Positions 35,422 to 44,157 of a stretch of DNA of 64,000 bases are shown one piece after another (position 1 is the stretch's first letter; the number at the start of each line of letters is the position of its first letter). The translations under genes were made by a program, and so were the position numbers. The notes under the pieces are model-generated. The model did not search any database, was not told the origin of the DNA, and was given only the letters and a program-made list of their open reading frames with translations. Source of the stretch: an uncultured Eubacterium sp. GTDB taxonomy: Bacteria; Bacillota; Clostridia; Lachnospirales; Lachnospiraceae. The stretch spans positions 34,604 through 98,603 of the forward strand of contig CAJTLS010000004.1 in the NCBI GenBank assembly GCA_910577295.1, written 5' to 3'.

Positions 35422-37617
35422 ATGATATTAAAATATGAGTTGCCGAAAGAGATAGAGGAGCAAATCGTTTTTGGAAAAGAAGAGAGGCTGTACTATGCGG
35501 TTCCATTTGATATTGCGGAAGATGGCAGCTGGTTAGCGGACTCCTATTTTGTAGTGACGACAAAACGGCTGCTTTTGTTTCGTTCAGGAAGACTGGCGAA
35601 AACATATGAAATTGCCAAATGCCGTCACGTCAAAGCAGAAGCCAAAATCGGAGGAGGCATTCTCGTACTCGAATACGAGGGAGTGATGCAGTATGTCGTT
35701 CATTATTCGGCAAAACATTTATCTCGTTATGCTTATGTTGCCAGAGGTATTCACATTTTGACGCAGGGGCGGAAAGAAGAGGTTGTCAGTTCGGAGTATG
35801 AAAAGATATGTCCAGATTGCGGACGGGCGATACCCGGAACAAGATATTGTCCTCACTGCTCCAAAGAGGGCGGTTTTTGGCGCACGTTCCTAAAAATGGC
35901 GCGTCCGTATAAGAAAAGATTTTACGGTATCATTGTCCTGATGGTAATGGCGGCGGTTGTGACGCTTCTCAATCCTGAAGTGCAGAAACGTCTGGTGGAT
36001 GATGTACTGACGAAAGGAAACGGGGGAATTGGTGTTGCCTTTACCTGCCTTGGTATTATGTTTGCCCTCAGTGTGGGAATTGTCGTTATTAATATTCTAA
36101 AAAGTTACTATTGTACCGTATTGGGAGCAACGATTTCCAAAGATTTACGGGAACAGTTATTTGCCAAAATACAAATTCTTTCACTCAGTTTCATTAATGA
36201 CCGCCGTCCGGGTGAATTGATGAATCGGATTATGTATGATACAAGACGGATACGCGATTTTATGGAGCGGACATTTTGCAATATGTTCACGGTATGTTTC
36301 ATTTTTCTGTGCGACATGATTTTTATGCTTGTCCTCAATGTCAAACTGGCGTTACTCACGTTTATTTTCATACCGCTGGCAGTTTTTACGACTTATGCAT
36401 TCCGTAAAAATATTCATCGGCGTTTTCATCTGCAAATGAAAAAGGATGATGATGTCAACAGCAATCTGCAAGATGTAATATCCGGTATGCGTGTCGTGAA
36501 GTCCTATGGAAAGGAAGAGGCGGAACGCGAAAAGTTTGACCATCTTGCGGAGGAGTACTGTCGTGTTCAGACGAGAAACGAAGTGTTTTGGGCAGTTTTT
36601 ATGCCGATGGTCAGCTTACTTATGGGAGCGGGGGTTTTTCTCGTCATCTACTTTGGTGGTCTGGATGTCTTTAAAGGAGTGATGACAACAGGGGAACTGC
36701 TGCAGTTTGTCACCTATACACAGCTCTTATATATGTATCTGAACTGGATGACAAGCATGCCGAGAGAGTTGATGGGCCTTATCAGCAGTATGGAAAGAAT
36801 TAACGATGTATTGGCGCAGGAGCCTTTTATCGAAGACGTGGAAAAGCCGATAGAATTGGATTTACAGGGAGAGATAGAGTTTCGTCACGCAACGTTCGGT
36901 TACAAATCGTATCAACCGGTGTTGGAAGATTTGAATTTGTCTATCCGTAAAGGGGAGATGATTGGCATTGTTGGAGCATCGGGAACCGGGAAATCGACGC
37001 TAATCAACCTGATTATGCGTCTCTATGAAGTAGACGACGGTCATTTGCTCATCGACGGACACGATATTAAGGAAATTAAGTCCGATAAATTCCACACGCA
37101 AATTGGCGTTGTGTTACAGGAGACATTCCTTTTTTCCGGAACGATTTTGAACAATATCCGTTTTTCGCAGCCGGATGCTTCTTATGAAGAGGTAATCTTG
37201 GCGGCTAAGATGGCAAATGCACATGAATTTATATCAAAGACGCCGGATGGATATAATACTTACGTCGGTGAGAAAGGGTTTAGTTTGTCCGGTGGAGAGC
37301 GCCAGCGTATCGCAATCGCACGTGCCATTTTGAATAAACCGAAACTGCTGATTTTAGATGAGGCGACAGCAAGTCTTGACACGGAGAGTGAATTTATGAT
37401 ACAACAAGCATTGGAGAGATTGACAAATGGCCGTACAACCTTTGCGATTGCCCACCGTCTGTCAACATTACAAAATGCTGACCGCCTGATTGTCATTGAC
37501 GGACATCAGATTGCCGAGATTGGCTCTCATGAGGAATTACTGGCAAAGAAAGGAATGTATTACCGACTGGTGAAAGCGCAGTTGGAAATGCAGCGTGGTG
37601 AGGTGGCGGGTGTCTGA
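35422..37617 (+). CDS. ABC exporter with PH-like domain and zinc ribbon (second half-transporter)
   Basis: 731 residues. The N-terminal ~125 residues look like a bacterial PH-like/GRAM domain (FVVTTKRLLLFRSG, then repeated strands ILVLEYEGVMQYVV). A zinc ribbon, CPDCGRAIPGTRYCPHC, lies at ~130-147. Six membrane helices and a canonical ATPase follow (GASGTGKST, LSGGERQR, LLILDEATAS, AHRLS). It probably pairs with the product of the first ABC gene, since both carry a zinc ribbon directly before the membrane domain. The PH-like call is from pattern only. RBS GGGAGGG. Confidence 0.83.
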   Translation: MILKYELPKEIEEQIVFGKEERLYYAVPFDIAEDGSWLADSYFVVTTKRLLLFRSGRLAKTYEIAKCRHVKAEAKIGGGILVLEYEGVMQYVVHYSAKHLSRYAYVARGIHILTQGRKEEVVSSEYEKICPDCGRAIPGTRYCPHCSKEGGFWRTFLKMARPYKKRFYGIIVLMVMAAVVTLLNPEVQKRLVDDVLTKGNGGIGVAFTCLGIMFALSVGIVVINILKSYYCTVLGATISKDLREQLFAKIQILSLSFINDRRPGELMNRIMYDTRRIRDFMERTFCNMFTVCFIFLCDMIFMLVLNVKLALLTFIFIPLAVFTTYAFRKNIHRRFHLQMKKDDDVNSNLQDVISGMRVVKSYGKEEAEREKFDHLAEEYCRVQTRNEVFWAVFMPMVSLLMGAGVFLVIYFGGLDVFKGVMTTGELLQFVTYTQLLYMYLNWMTSMPRELMGLISSMERINDVLAQEPFIEDVEKPIELDLQGEIEFRHATFGYKSYQPVLEDLNLSIRKGEMIGIVGASGTGKSTLINLIMRLYEVDDGHLLIDGHDIKEIKSDKFHTQIGVVLQETFLFSGTILNNIRFSQPDASYEEVILAAKMANAHEFISKTPDGYNTYVGEKGFSLSGGERQRIAIARAILNKPKLLILDEATASLDTESEFMIQQALERLTNGRTTFAIAHRLSTLQNADRLIVIDGHQIAEIGSHEELLAKKGMYYRLVKAQLEMQRGEVAGV

Positions 37618-37636
37618 CGGCCCGATGGAGGAAGAC

Positions 37637-39364
37637 ATGAAAAAATTACTGCGTTTTTTAAAAAGTTATCGGAAAGAATCTGTTTTAGCGCCTTTATTTA
37701 AACTGCTGGAAGCCTCGTTTGAATTATTTGTGCCGTTAGTCATGGCGGCGATTATTGATGTGGGAATTGCCGGCAGGGACAGCGGATATATTGTGAAAAT
37801 GGGCGGCGTGTTAGTTTTATTGGCGCTTGTCGGTCTGACGGCATCACTGACTGCCCAGTATTTTGCCGCAAAAGCGGCGGTAGGTTTTTCTGCCAAATTA
37901 AAACAGGAACTATTTGCGCACATACAGAAATTGTCGTTTGGGGATATTGACGAGGTTGGTTCCGCAACGATGATTACCCGTATGACAAGCGATGTCAATC
38001 AGGTGCAGGCCGGAGTAAATCTGGTTCTGCGCCTGTTCCTGCGTTCACCTATTATTGTTTTTGGAGCAATGATAATGGCATTTACCATTGATGTGAAAGC
38101 GGCGCTTATTTTTGTTGTTGCGATACCGCTTCTGTCGGTCGTCGTTTTTGGCGTCATGCTTTTGAGCATTCCTCTCTATAAAAGAGTGCAGGCTGCTCTG
38201 GATTGTCTGCTCGGCAGAACGAGGGAAAATCTGACGGGAGCCAGAGTTCTTCGTGCGTTTAATAAGCAGAACGAAGAGCAGGATCGTTTTAAAGAGGAAA
38301 ACCAGCAGCTCAATAAAATCCAGATGGCAGTAGGACGAATTGCTGCCCTGATGAATCCCATCACGTATATTATTATTAACGGCTCCGTTATCTTTCTTCT
38401 CTGGATTGGCGCAATCCATGTGGACGGCGGCTGGATTACACAGGGAGAGGTTGTCGCACTCGTTAATTATATGTCGCAGATTTTGATAGAACTTGTAAAA
38501 TTGGCAAACCTGATTGTCAATGTAAATAAGGCAGTTGCCTGCGGCAACCGGATTCAGGAAGTTTTCGAGCGGACGTCCGCTCTTGTGGAGTCAGGACATA
38601 CGGCCAAGGCCATGACGAAGGCGGATTGGATTGTCGAATTTGACGATGTGTCGCTCGCTTATCCAAATGCGTCGGAGGATTCGCTCTCCCATATTGATTT
38701 GAAAGTAAAGCGGGGGGAGACAATCGGAGTAATCGGCGGTACCGGTTCGGGAAAGACTTCTCTTGTGCACCTGCTCCCGCGTTTCTATGATATTACGGGG
38801 GGAACGCTTTTGATAGACGGACTCTCTGTTGATGAGTGGAAACTTAAAAAGCTGCGGGAAAAAGTAGGGATTGTATTGCAGAAATCGGTTCTCTTCAAGG
38901 GAACAATACGCAGTAATCTTTTGTGGGGAAAGAAAGACGCTACGGAAGAGGAGATGTGGACTGCCCTGCGGATTGCTCAGGCGGAGGACATTGTAAAGGG
39001 AAAGGCCAGAGGGCTTGACGAACCGGTTGAGCAGGACGGACGCAATTTCTCGGGAGGACAAAAACAGCGCCTTGCCATTGCGCGCGCATTAGTGAGGCGG
39101 CCGGAAATACTGATTTTGGATGACAGCGCGTCTGCGCTTGACTATGCAACCGACGCAAGGCTGCGGGAAGCTATTCGCAAAGAACTTACCGGAATGACTT
39201 TATTTATTGTATCACAGCGCGCTGCCTCGGTTCGCAATGCCGATACGATTCTTGTGCTGGAAGATGGTCTTGTGGACGGACAGGGAACGCATGATCAGCT
39301 CATGGATAGCTGTGAAGTATATAGGGAAATTTATGAATCCCAATACGGAAAGGGGGCGCGCTAG
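37637..39364 (+). CDS. ABC exporter half with degenerate ATP site (BmrC/LmrC-like)
   Basis: 575 residues with the standard layout of six helices plus ATPase. Walker A is GGTGSGKTS and the signature FSGGQKQR. The catalytic Glu after Walker B is Asp (ILILDDSASALD) and the switch His is Gln (FIVSQRAAS). These substitutions mark the degenerate subunit of heterodimeric exporters such as BmrCD, LmrCD and TM287/288. Its partner is the next gene, which starts right after the stop. ATG 37637 is set by GGAGGAAG. Confidence 0.88.
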   Translation: MKKLLRFLKSYRKESVLAPLFKLLEASFELFVPLVMAAIIDVGIAGRDSGYIVKMGGVLVLLALVGLTASLTAQYFAAKAAVGFSAKLKQELFAHIQKLSFGDIDEVGSATMITRMTSDVNQVQAGVNLVLRLFLRSPIIVFGAMIMAFTIDVKAALIFVVAIPLLSVVVFGVMLLSIPLYKRVQAALDCLLGRTRENLTGARVLRAFNKQNEEQDRFKEENQQLNKIQMAVGRIAALMNPITYIIINGSVIFLLWIGAIHVDGGWITQGEVVALVNYMSQILIELVKLANLIVNVNKAVACGNRIQEVFERTSALVESGHTAKAMTKADWIVEFDDVSLAYPNASEDSLSHIDLKVKRGETIGVIGGTGSGKTSLVHLLPRFYDITGGTLLIDGLSVDEWKLKKLREKVGIVLQKSVLFKGTIRSNLLWGKKDATEEEMWTALRIAQAEDIVKGKARGLDEPVEQDGRNFSGGQKQRLAIARALVRRPEILILDDSASALDYATDARLREAIRKELTGMTLFIVSQRAASVRNADTILVLEDGLVDGQGTHDQLMDSCEVYREIYESQYGKGAR

Positions 39365-41095
39365 ATGACACAAAAGGAGACAATACGCAAAGTACTGCGT
39401 TATATAAGGAAATATTGTCTTTTTCTCATATTATCACTGATTCTGGCTGTCGTGACGGTAGCGCTTACTCTCTACATTCCGATACTGACCGGTAATGCGA
39501 TAGATTATATTGTGGGAAAGGGTAACGTTGATTATTCCGCTGTTTTTTCCATTTGTAAAAAAATTGCCTTTGCCATTGGGGTGACGGTAGTGGCACAATG
39601 GCTGATGAATGTGTGCAATAATAAAATTACTTATAGCGTCGTACGGGACATTCGGGATGATGCGTTTGCTAAAATCCAAAAGCTGCCGCTCCGCTATATT
39701 GACAGCCATTCCTATGGAGAGGTCGTGAGCCGGGTGATTGCCGATGCCGACCAGTTTGCAGACGGGTTGTTGATGGGATTTACTCAGTTGTTTACCGGTT
39801 TAATCACCATCTTGGGAACGCTTGGCTTTATGCTTAGTATCAGCGTACCGATAGCGCTTGTCGTTGTTGTAGTTACGCCGGTGTCTCTCTTTGTGGCGAG
39901 TTTTATTGCCAAGAGAACATATCAGATGTTTCTTTTGCAGTCGGAGACAAGAGGCGAGCAGACGGCTTTTATCGAAGAAATGATTGGCAATCAGAAAGTG
40001 GTGCAGGCGTTTGGATACGAAGAGGATGCACAGAAACGCTTTGATGAAATTAATGAGCGGCTGCGTGCCTGTTCCCTCAAAGGCATTTTCTTTTCCTCGA
40101 TTACGAATCCGTCCACCCGTTTTGTCAACAGTCTGGTCTATGCGAGTGTCGGTGTGTTCGGTGCGTTCTATGCGGTGCGCGGCGGTATATCCGTCGGCCA
40201 GCTATCCTGCTTTTTAAGCTATGCCAATCAGTATACAAAACCGTTTAATGAAATATCCGGCGTAGTGACAGAATTGCAAAATGCCATTGCCTGTGCAGGA
40301 AGGGTGTTGGAGCTTATTGAACAGGAGAGTGAGACTCCCGATACCGAAGATGCGCTTGTACTGGAGAAAGCGGACGGCACTGTGGATATAAACAATGTAT
40401 CCTTTTCTTATGAGCAGCAGTCTTTGATTGAAAATTTTAATATGAGAGTTGCGGCCGGACAACGCGTGGCTATCGTCGGGCCCACAGGGTGCGGCAAGAC
40501 TACGTTGATTAATCTCTTAATGCGTTTTTATGACGTAAACGGAGGAGAAATCTGCGTGAGCGGGCGCGACATCCGCCAGATTACGAGGGAGAGTCTCCGT
40601 GAAAATTATGGAATGGTACTACAGGAGACGTGGCTGAAAAAAGGAACAGTGCGGGAAAATATTGCGATGGGAAGACCGGAGGCGTCCGAAGAAGAGATTG
40701 TGGAGGCAGCGAAAGCGAGTCATGCACACAGTTTTATCAAACGTTTGCCACAAGGCTATGATACGCTGATTGGCGAGGATGGAGGAAGTCTATCTGCCGG
40801 TCAAAAGCAGCTCTTGTGCATTGCCCGCGTAATGCTCTGTCTGCCGCCTATGCTCATTTTGGATGAAGCGACTTCTTCGATTGACACGCGTACGGAAATC
40901 CGTATTCAGCGCGCGTTCCGAAAAATGATGGCGGGACGTACGAGTTTTATCGTAGCGCACCGTTTGTCGACGATACAGGAAGCGGATGTTATATTAGTGA
41001 TGAAAGATGGTAAAATAATAGAGCAGGGAAGCCATGAAGAACTTCTGCAACAGGGGGGCTTCTATCGACAGTTATTTGATGCACAGTGGGCCTGA
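39365..41095 (+). CDS. ABC exporter half with canonical Walker B (BmrD/LmrD-like)
   Basis: 576 residues, six membrane helices and an ATPase. Walker A GPTGCGKTT, signature LSAGQKQL, Walker B MLILDEATSSID with the catalytic Glu, and switch His in AHRLS. It is the catalytically complete partner of the preceding degenerate subunit. Family members export drugs, lipids or peptides. No gap separates it from the upstream stop codon, and AAAGGGGG serves as RBS. It is the last gene of the five-gene ABC operon. Confidence 0.88.
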   Translation: MTQKETIRKVLRYIRKYCLFLILSLILAVVTVALTLYIPILTGNAIDYIVGKGNVDYSAVFSICKKIAFAIGVTVVAQWLMNVCNNKITYSVVRDIRDDAFAKIQKLPLRYIDSHSYGEVVSRVIADADQFADGLLMGFTQLFTGLITILGTLGFMLSISVPIALVVVVVTPVSLFVASFIAKRTYQMFLLQSETRGEQTAFIEEMIGNQKVVQAFGYEEDAQKRFDEINERLRACSLKGIFFSSITNPSTRFVNSLVYASVGVFGAFYAVRGGISVGQLSCFLSYANQYTKPFNEISGVVTELQNAIACAGRVLELIEQESETPDTEDALVLEKADGTVDINNVSFSYEQQSLIENFNMRVAAGQRVAIVGPTGCGKTTLINLLMRFYDVNGGEICVSGRDIRQITRESLRENYGMVLQETWLKKGTVRENIAMGRPEASEEEIVEAAKASHAHSFIKRLPQGYDTLIGEDGGSLSAGQKQLLCIARVMLCLPPMLILDEATSSIDTRTEIRIQRAFRKMMAGRTSFIVAHRLSTIQEADVILVMKDGKIIEQGSHEELLQQGGFYRQLFDAQWA

Positions 41096-41098
41096 CGC

Positions 41099-41131
41099 TT
41101 TACAATTAGGGAAAAACAGTGTAAACTGTTT
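41099..41131 (+). promoter_or_regulatory. Candidate cysK promoter with palindrome at the -10
   Basis: TTTACA (41099-41104), a 17-bp spacer and TAAACT (41122-41127). AAACAGT (41114-41120) and ACTGTTT (41125-41131) form an inverted repeat over the -10 box, which could be an operator or the stem of a terminator for the ABC operon. Confidence 0.45.
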
Positions 41132-41214
41132 GCTGAATCTTTTGATAGCGCAGCGTCATATTATTGGCTGCATAATCATAAGTAGAAATTAAGTAAAGGT
41201 GAGGAACAAGAGCG

Positions 41215-42117
41215 ATGATATATGAAAATGTAATTGATTTGATTGGAAATACTCCGCTGGTCAGTCTGAAAGGAACGACGGGGATGAATATTTATGCCAA
41301 GGCGGAGTTTTTAAATCCGGGAGGGAGCATTAAAGACCGCGTTGCCAAAAACATGCTGGAGAAAGCGGAAGAACAGGGAGTGTTAAAACCCGGGATGACG
41401 ATTGTGGAGCCGACTTCCGGCAATACCGGGATTGGACTGGCGTTTGTCGGCGTACGAAAAGGCTATCGTGTCATTATCGTTATGCCGGAGAACATGAGCG
41501 ACGAGCGCAAAAAGATTATTCAATCGTTAGGTGCCGAGCTGGTTCTCACGCCGCCGGAGCTTAGTATCGGCGGCTCTGTAGCAAAGGCGGAGGAATTGGT
41601 AAAAGAGATTGGCAATTGCTTTTTGCCGCAGCAATTTGAAAATCCGAACAATCCGGATATCCATTATCGTACAACAGCGGTGGAGCTGTATGAACAGATG
41701 GAGGGAAAGATAGATGTCTTTGTGTCGGGGCTTGGAAGCGGAGGTACTTTACAGGGAATCGGCAGATATTTAAAAGAAAAAAATCCTCAGATTAAAATTG
41801 TGGCAGTTGAGCCGAAGAATGTTTCTGCGTTGTTGGGGCATGAGCCGGGGCTGCATAGCATTCAGGGAATCGGGGATGGCTTTATTCCGGCTGTTCTTGA
41901 TACGAATCTAATTGATGATATTATCGAAGTGACAGATGAGGATGCGATTGCGACGACAAGGGAACTGGCAAGAGTACAGGGATTACTTTGTGGAACTTCT
42001 TCCGGCGCCAATGTCTGGAGTGCAAAAGAAATAACGAAAAAATATGGGAGAGATGTTCGCATTGCGACTGTTTTAGCCGATCGCATGGAGCGTTATTTCA
42101 GCACTGGTTTATTATAG
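41215..42117 (+). CDS. cysK: Cysteine synthase (O-acetylserine sulfhydrylase)
   Basis: PLP enzyme of 300 residues making cysteine from O-acetylserine and sulfide. The PLP lysine is in NPGGSIKDR, the substrate loop in EPTSGNTGIG, and the phosphate-binding glycine loop in SGLGSGGTLQGIG. The C-terminal GTSSGAN is also typical. Length fits CysK, lacking the extra domains of cystathionine beta-synthase. Two cell-envelope genes follow closely (20 and 55 bp), so they may share its transcript. Confidence 0.93.
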   Translation: MIYENVIDLIGNTPLVSLKGTTGMNIYAKAEFLNPGGSIKDRVAKNMLEKAEEQGVLKPGMTIVEPTSGNTGIGLAFVGVRKGYRVIIVMPENMSDERKKIIQSLGAELVLTPPELSIGGSVAKAEELVKEIGNCFLPQQFENPNNPDIHYRTTAVELYEQMEGKIDVFVSGLGSGGTLQGIGRYLKEKNPQIKIVAVEPKNVSALLGHEPGLHSIQGIGDGFIPAVLDTNLIDDIIEVTDEDAIATTRELARVQGLLCGTSSGANVWSAKEITKKYGRDVRIATVLADRMERYFSTGLL

Positions 42118-42136
42118 GAAAAGGAGTGTAAGAAAG

Positions 42137-43408
42137 ATGCGTAACAGAAGACTTGTTTTATTGATAGCAGTTGTTATGACAGCCATTGCCTGCGCATGGT
42201 GTCAGGGAGAAGAGGTACAGGCGGGAAGTTTATCTACAAGAGGTGTGTGGGTATCCTGTTTTGAGTTTGAAAAATTAGGTTTGAAAAATAAAACGGAAAA
42301 TCAATTCCGTGCGAATGCTAACCGGATATTCGCCAATATTAAGGCGAGCGGCTGTAATACGGTCTATTTTCATGTCCGTTCACATGACGACGCCATTTAT
42401 CCCTCTTCCATAGTGAAATGGTCGGGATATATAACAGGTTCCGGGAAAGCGCTTCGTTATGACCCTTTGAAAATACTTGTCTCCTCTGCACATAAATATG
42501 GACTGAAATTTCACGCATGGCTGAATCCGTATCGGATTTCACAAAAGAAAGTGTTAAACCCCGGGTTGTCTTCTACGACCGACAGGATTGTACGTCAGGT
42601 ACAGGAGATTATTACCCGTTATCCGGTAGACGGCATTCATTTTGACGATTATTTCTATCCGACAAATGAAAAGAAATACAATAAAGTTTCCAAAGCGCAG
42701 CGAAAGAAAAACGTAAACACTATGGTAAAAAAAGTGTACCAGACCGTTAAGGCAAAAAGTTCAAAATTAAAATTTGGTATCAGTCCGGCCGGAGATATCA
42801 GCTACTGTGAGAAAATCGGCGCGGATGTTAAGACATGGTTATCAAAAGACGGTTATGTAGATTATATAATTCCACAAATATATTGGTCAGATAAATATAT
42901 TTTGTCAGGAAAGAAAACGAAGCTCTTTACGGAACGGCTTGCGGCATGGCGCGCGATTAATGTGAAAGATGTGCCTATGTATATTGGCTTGGCTTTATAT
43001 AAGGCCGGATATTCGCTGAATGATGATTTGGGATGGAAGAAATCTTCTAAAAATATAGCAAAACAGTTAGATAAGATACGTGCAGGCAATACCGAGGGAT
43101 ATGTATTGTTTTCCTATTCCGATTTATATCGTTCCGGTGCGGCCAAGGAAATCCGGCATTATTTAGAAAAAATCGGGAAAATTACGCTTAGCAAAAAAAA
43201 GAAGACTTTGCGAGTAGGAAAAAAATATAAGCTTCGGGCAAGTGCAACGCCGTCACGCATACAGGGAAATGTGAAGTGGCGTTCCTCAAATAAAAAGATT
43301 GCCACAGTCAACAAGAGAGGTGTAGTAAAGGCAAAGCGTAAAGGTAAAGTTAAGATATTTGCTTACTATGGTTCTTTGAAAAAGAAATGTATCGTTAAGG
43401 TCAAATAG
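42137..43408 (+). CDS. Secreted GHL10-type glycoside hydrolase-like protein with BIG2 tail
   Basis: 423 residues. Signal peptide (~1-30, LVLLIAVVMTAIACAWC). Residues ~33-340 match the glycosyl-hydrolase-like 10 family (DUF187, YngK-like): RGVWVSCFEF, HAWLNPYRIS, VDGIHFDDYFYP, FGISPAGD and IIPQIYWSD. The Asp-Asp of HFDDYFYP is at the conserved active-site position. A BIG2-type basic domain ends the protein (KIATVNKRGVVKAKRKG). The family is thought to act on cell-wall or envelope glycans. RBS AAAAGGAG. No lipobox is seen: the Cys residues in the leader lack the LxxC context. Confidence 0.85.
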   Translation: MRNRRLVLLIAVVMTAIACAWCQGEEVQAGSLSTRGVWVSCFEFEKLGLKNKTENQFRANANRIFANIKASGCNTVYFHVRSHDDAIYPSSIVKWSGYITGSGKALRYDPLKILVSSAHKYGLKFHAWLNPYRISQKKVLNPGLSSTTDRIVRQVQEIITRYPVDGIHFDDYFYPTNEKKYNKVSKAQRKKNVNTMVKKVYQTVKAKSSKLKFGISPAGDISYCEKIGADVKTWLSKDGYVDYIIPQIYWSDKYILSGKKTKLFTERLAAWRAINVKDVPMYIGLALYKAGYSLNDDLGWKKSSKNIAKQLDKIRAGNTEGYVLFSYSDLYRSGAAKEIRHYLEKIGKITLSKKKKTLRVGKKYKLRASATPSRIQGNVKWRSSNKKIATVNKRGVVKAKRKGKVKIFAYYGSLKKKCIVKVK

Positions 43409-43462
43409 TCTCGCCAGAGGCGAGCCATTGAAATTTGCAAAACAGATGAAAGGAATAGGTTT

Positions 43463-44026
43463 TTGATTGCTTGGTTTGATAATACAATTTTGGAATGGTT
43501 TCTGTCGATACAAAATGACATACTGACAACTATTTTTCGGTGGATTACAATATTGGGAGAGGGAGGAATCATCTGGATTTTGATTGCTCTTCTGTTGTTG
43601 CTGAAAAAGAAAACAAGAATCATTGGAGTGACGGTTATTGTGGCGTTGTTGCTTTCTCTTTTTATAGGGAATCTGACGCTGAAGCCTCTGGTGGCAAGAA
43701 TGCGCCCATGCTGGCAAAATCCGGATATTCTGTTACTGATTGCGAATCCAACCGATTTTTCATTTCCTTCCGGACACGCAATGTCTTCGTTTGCGGCAGC
43801 AATGAGTATATGGATGTGGAAACGCCGGACAGGAGCGCTGGCGCTTGCCGGCGCTGCCGTTATGGCATCGACCAGACTATACTTTTATGTACACTACCCG
43901 ACCGATATACTGGCAGGTTTGTTGATTGGCATTCTTCTTGGGGTATTAGCTTACTTTGTGACAAAGAGAGGATACCAGCTTTGGGAAAAGAGGAAATCAG
44001 GAAAAAGTGAGCATAGTGAAGCATAG
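43463..44026 (+). CDS. PAP2 family membrane phosphatase
   Basis: 187-residue membrane protein with all three PAP2 motifs: KPLVARMRP (KX6RP), PSGH, and RLYFYVHYPTD (RX5HX3D). About five hydrophobic helices are present. Family members dephosphorylate undecaprenyl-pyrophosphate or phosphatidate-type lipids on the outer membrane face. The start is a TTG with AAAGGAA seven bases upstream; no ATG fits in frame. It follows the GHL10-type gene by 54 bp. Confidence 0.88.
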   Translation: MIAWFDNTILEWFLSIQNDILTTIFRWITILGEGGIIWILIALLLLLKKKTRIIGVTVIVALLLSLFIGNLTLKPLVARMRPCWQNPDILLLIANPTDFSFPSGHAMSSFAAAMSIWMWKRRTGALALAGAAVMASTRLYFYVHYPTDILAGLLIGILLGVLAYFVTKRGYQLWEKRKSGKSEHSEA

Positions 44027-44065
44027 CTTTACATGGTAAGGCATGGTAAGGCATAGAAAAAGGTT

Positions 44066-44094
44066 TTTACAAATCTGAAATGATATGATATTAT
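44066..44094 (+). promoter_or_regulatory. Promoter of the gene at 44158
   Basis: TTTACA (44066-44071), a 17-bp spacer and TATTAT (44089-44094) with an extended -10 TGA immediately before it. Confidence 0.65.
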
Positions 44095-44157
44095 GACTTT
44101 ATATGCATATTAATTGTATAAAAAGAATCTTTGTGATGGAAGGAAACGGAGGACAAG

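Noticed and set aside
32489..37617. Assignment as a cyanophycin transporter
   Set aside because: The architecture is similar, but no cyanophycin synthetase or cyanophycinase gene is in the window.
44032..44051. Tandem 10-bp duplication CATGGTAAGG
   Set aside because: Only two copies occur, between a stop codon and a promoter; no sign of an operator or mobile-element target duplication.
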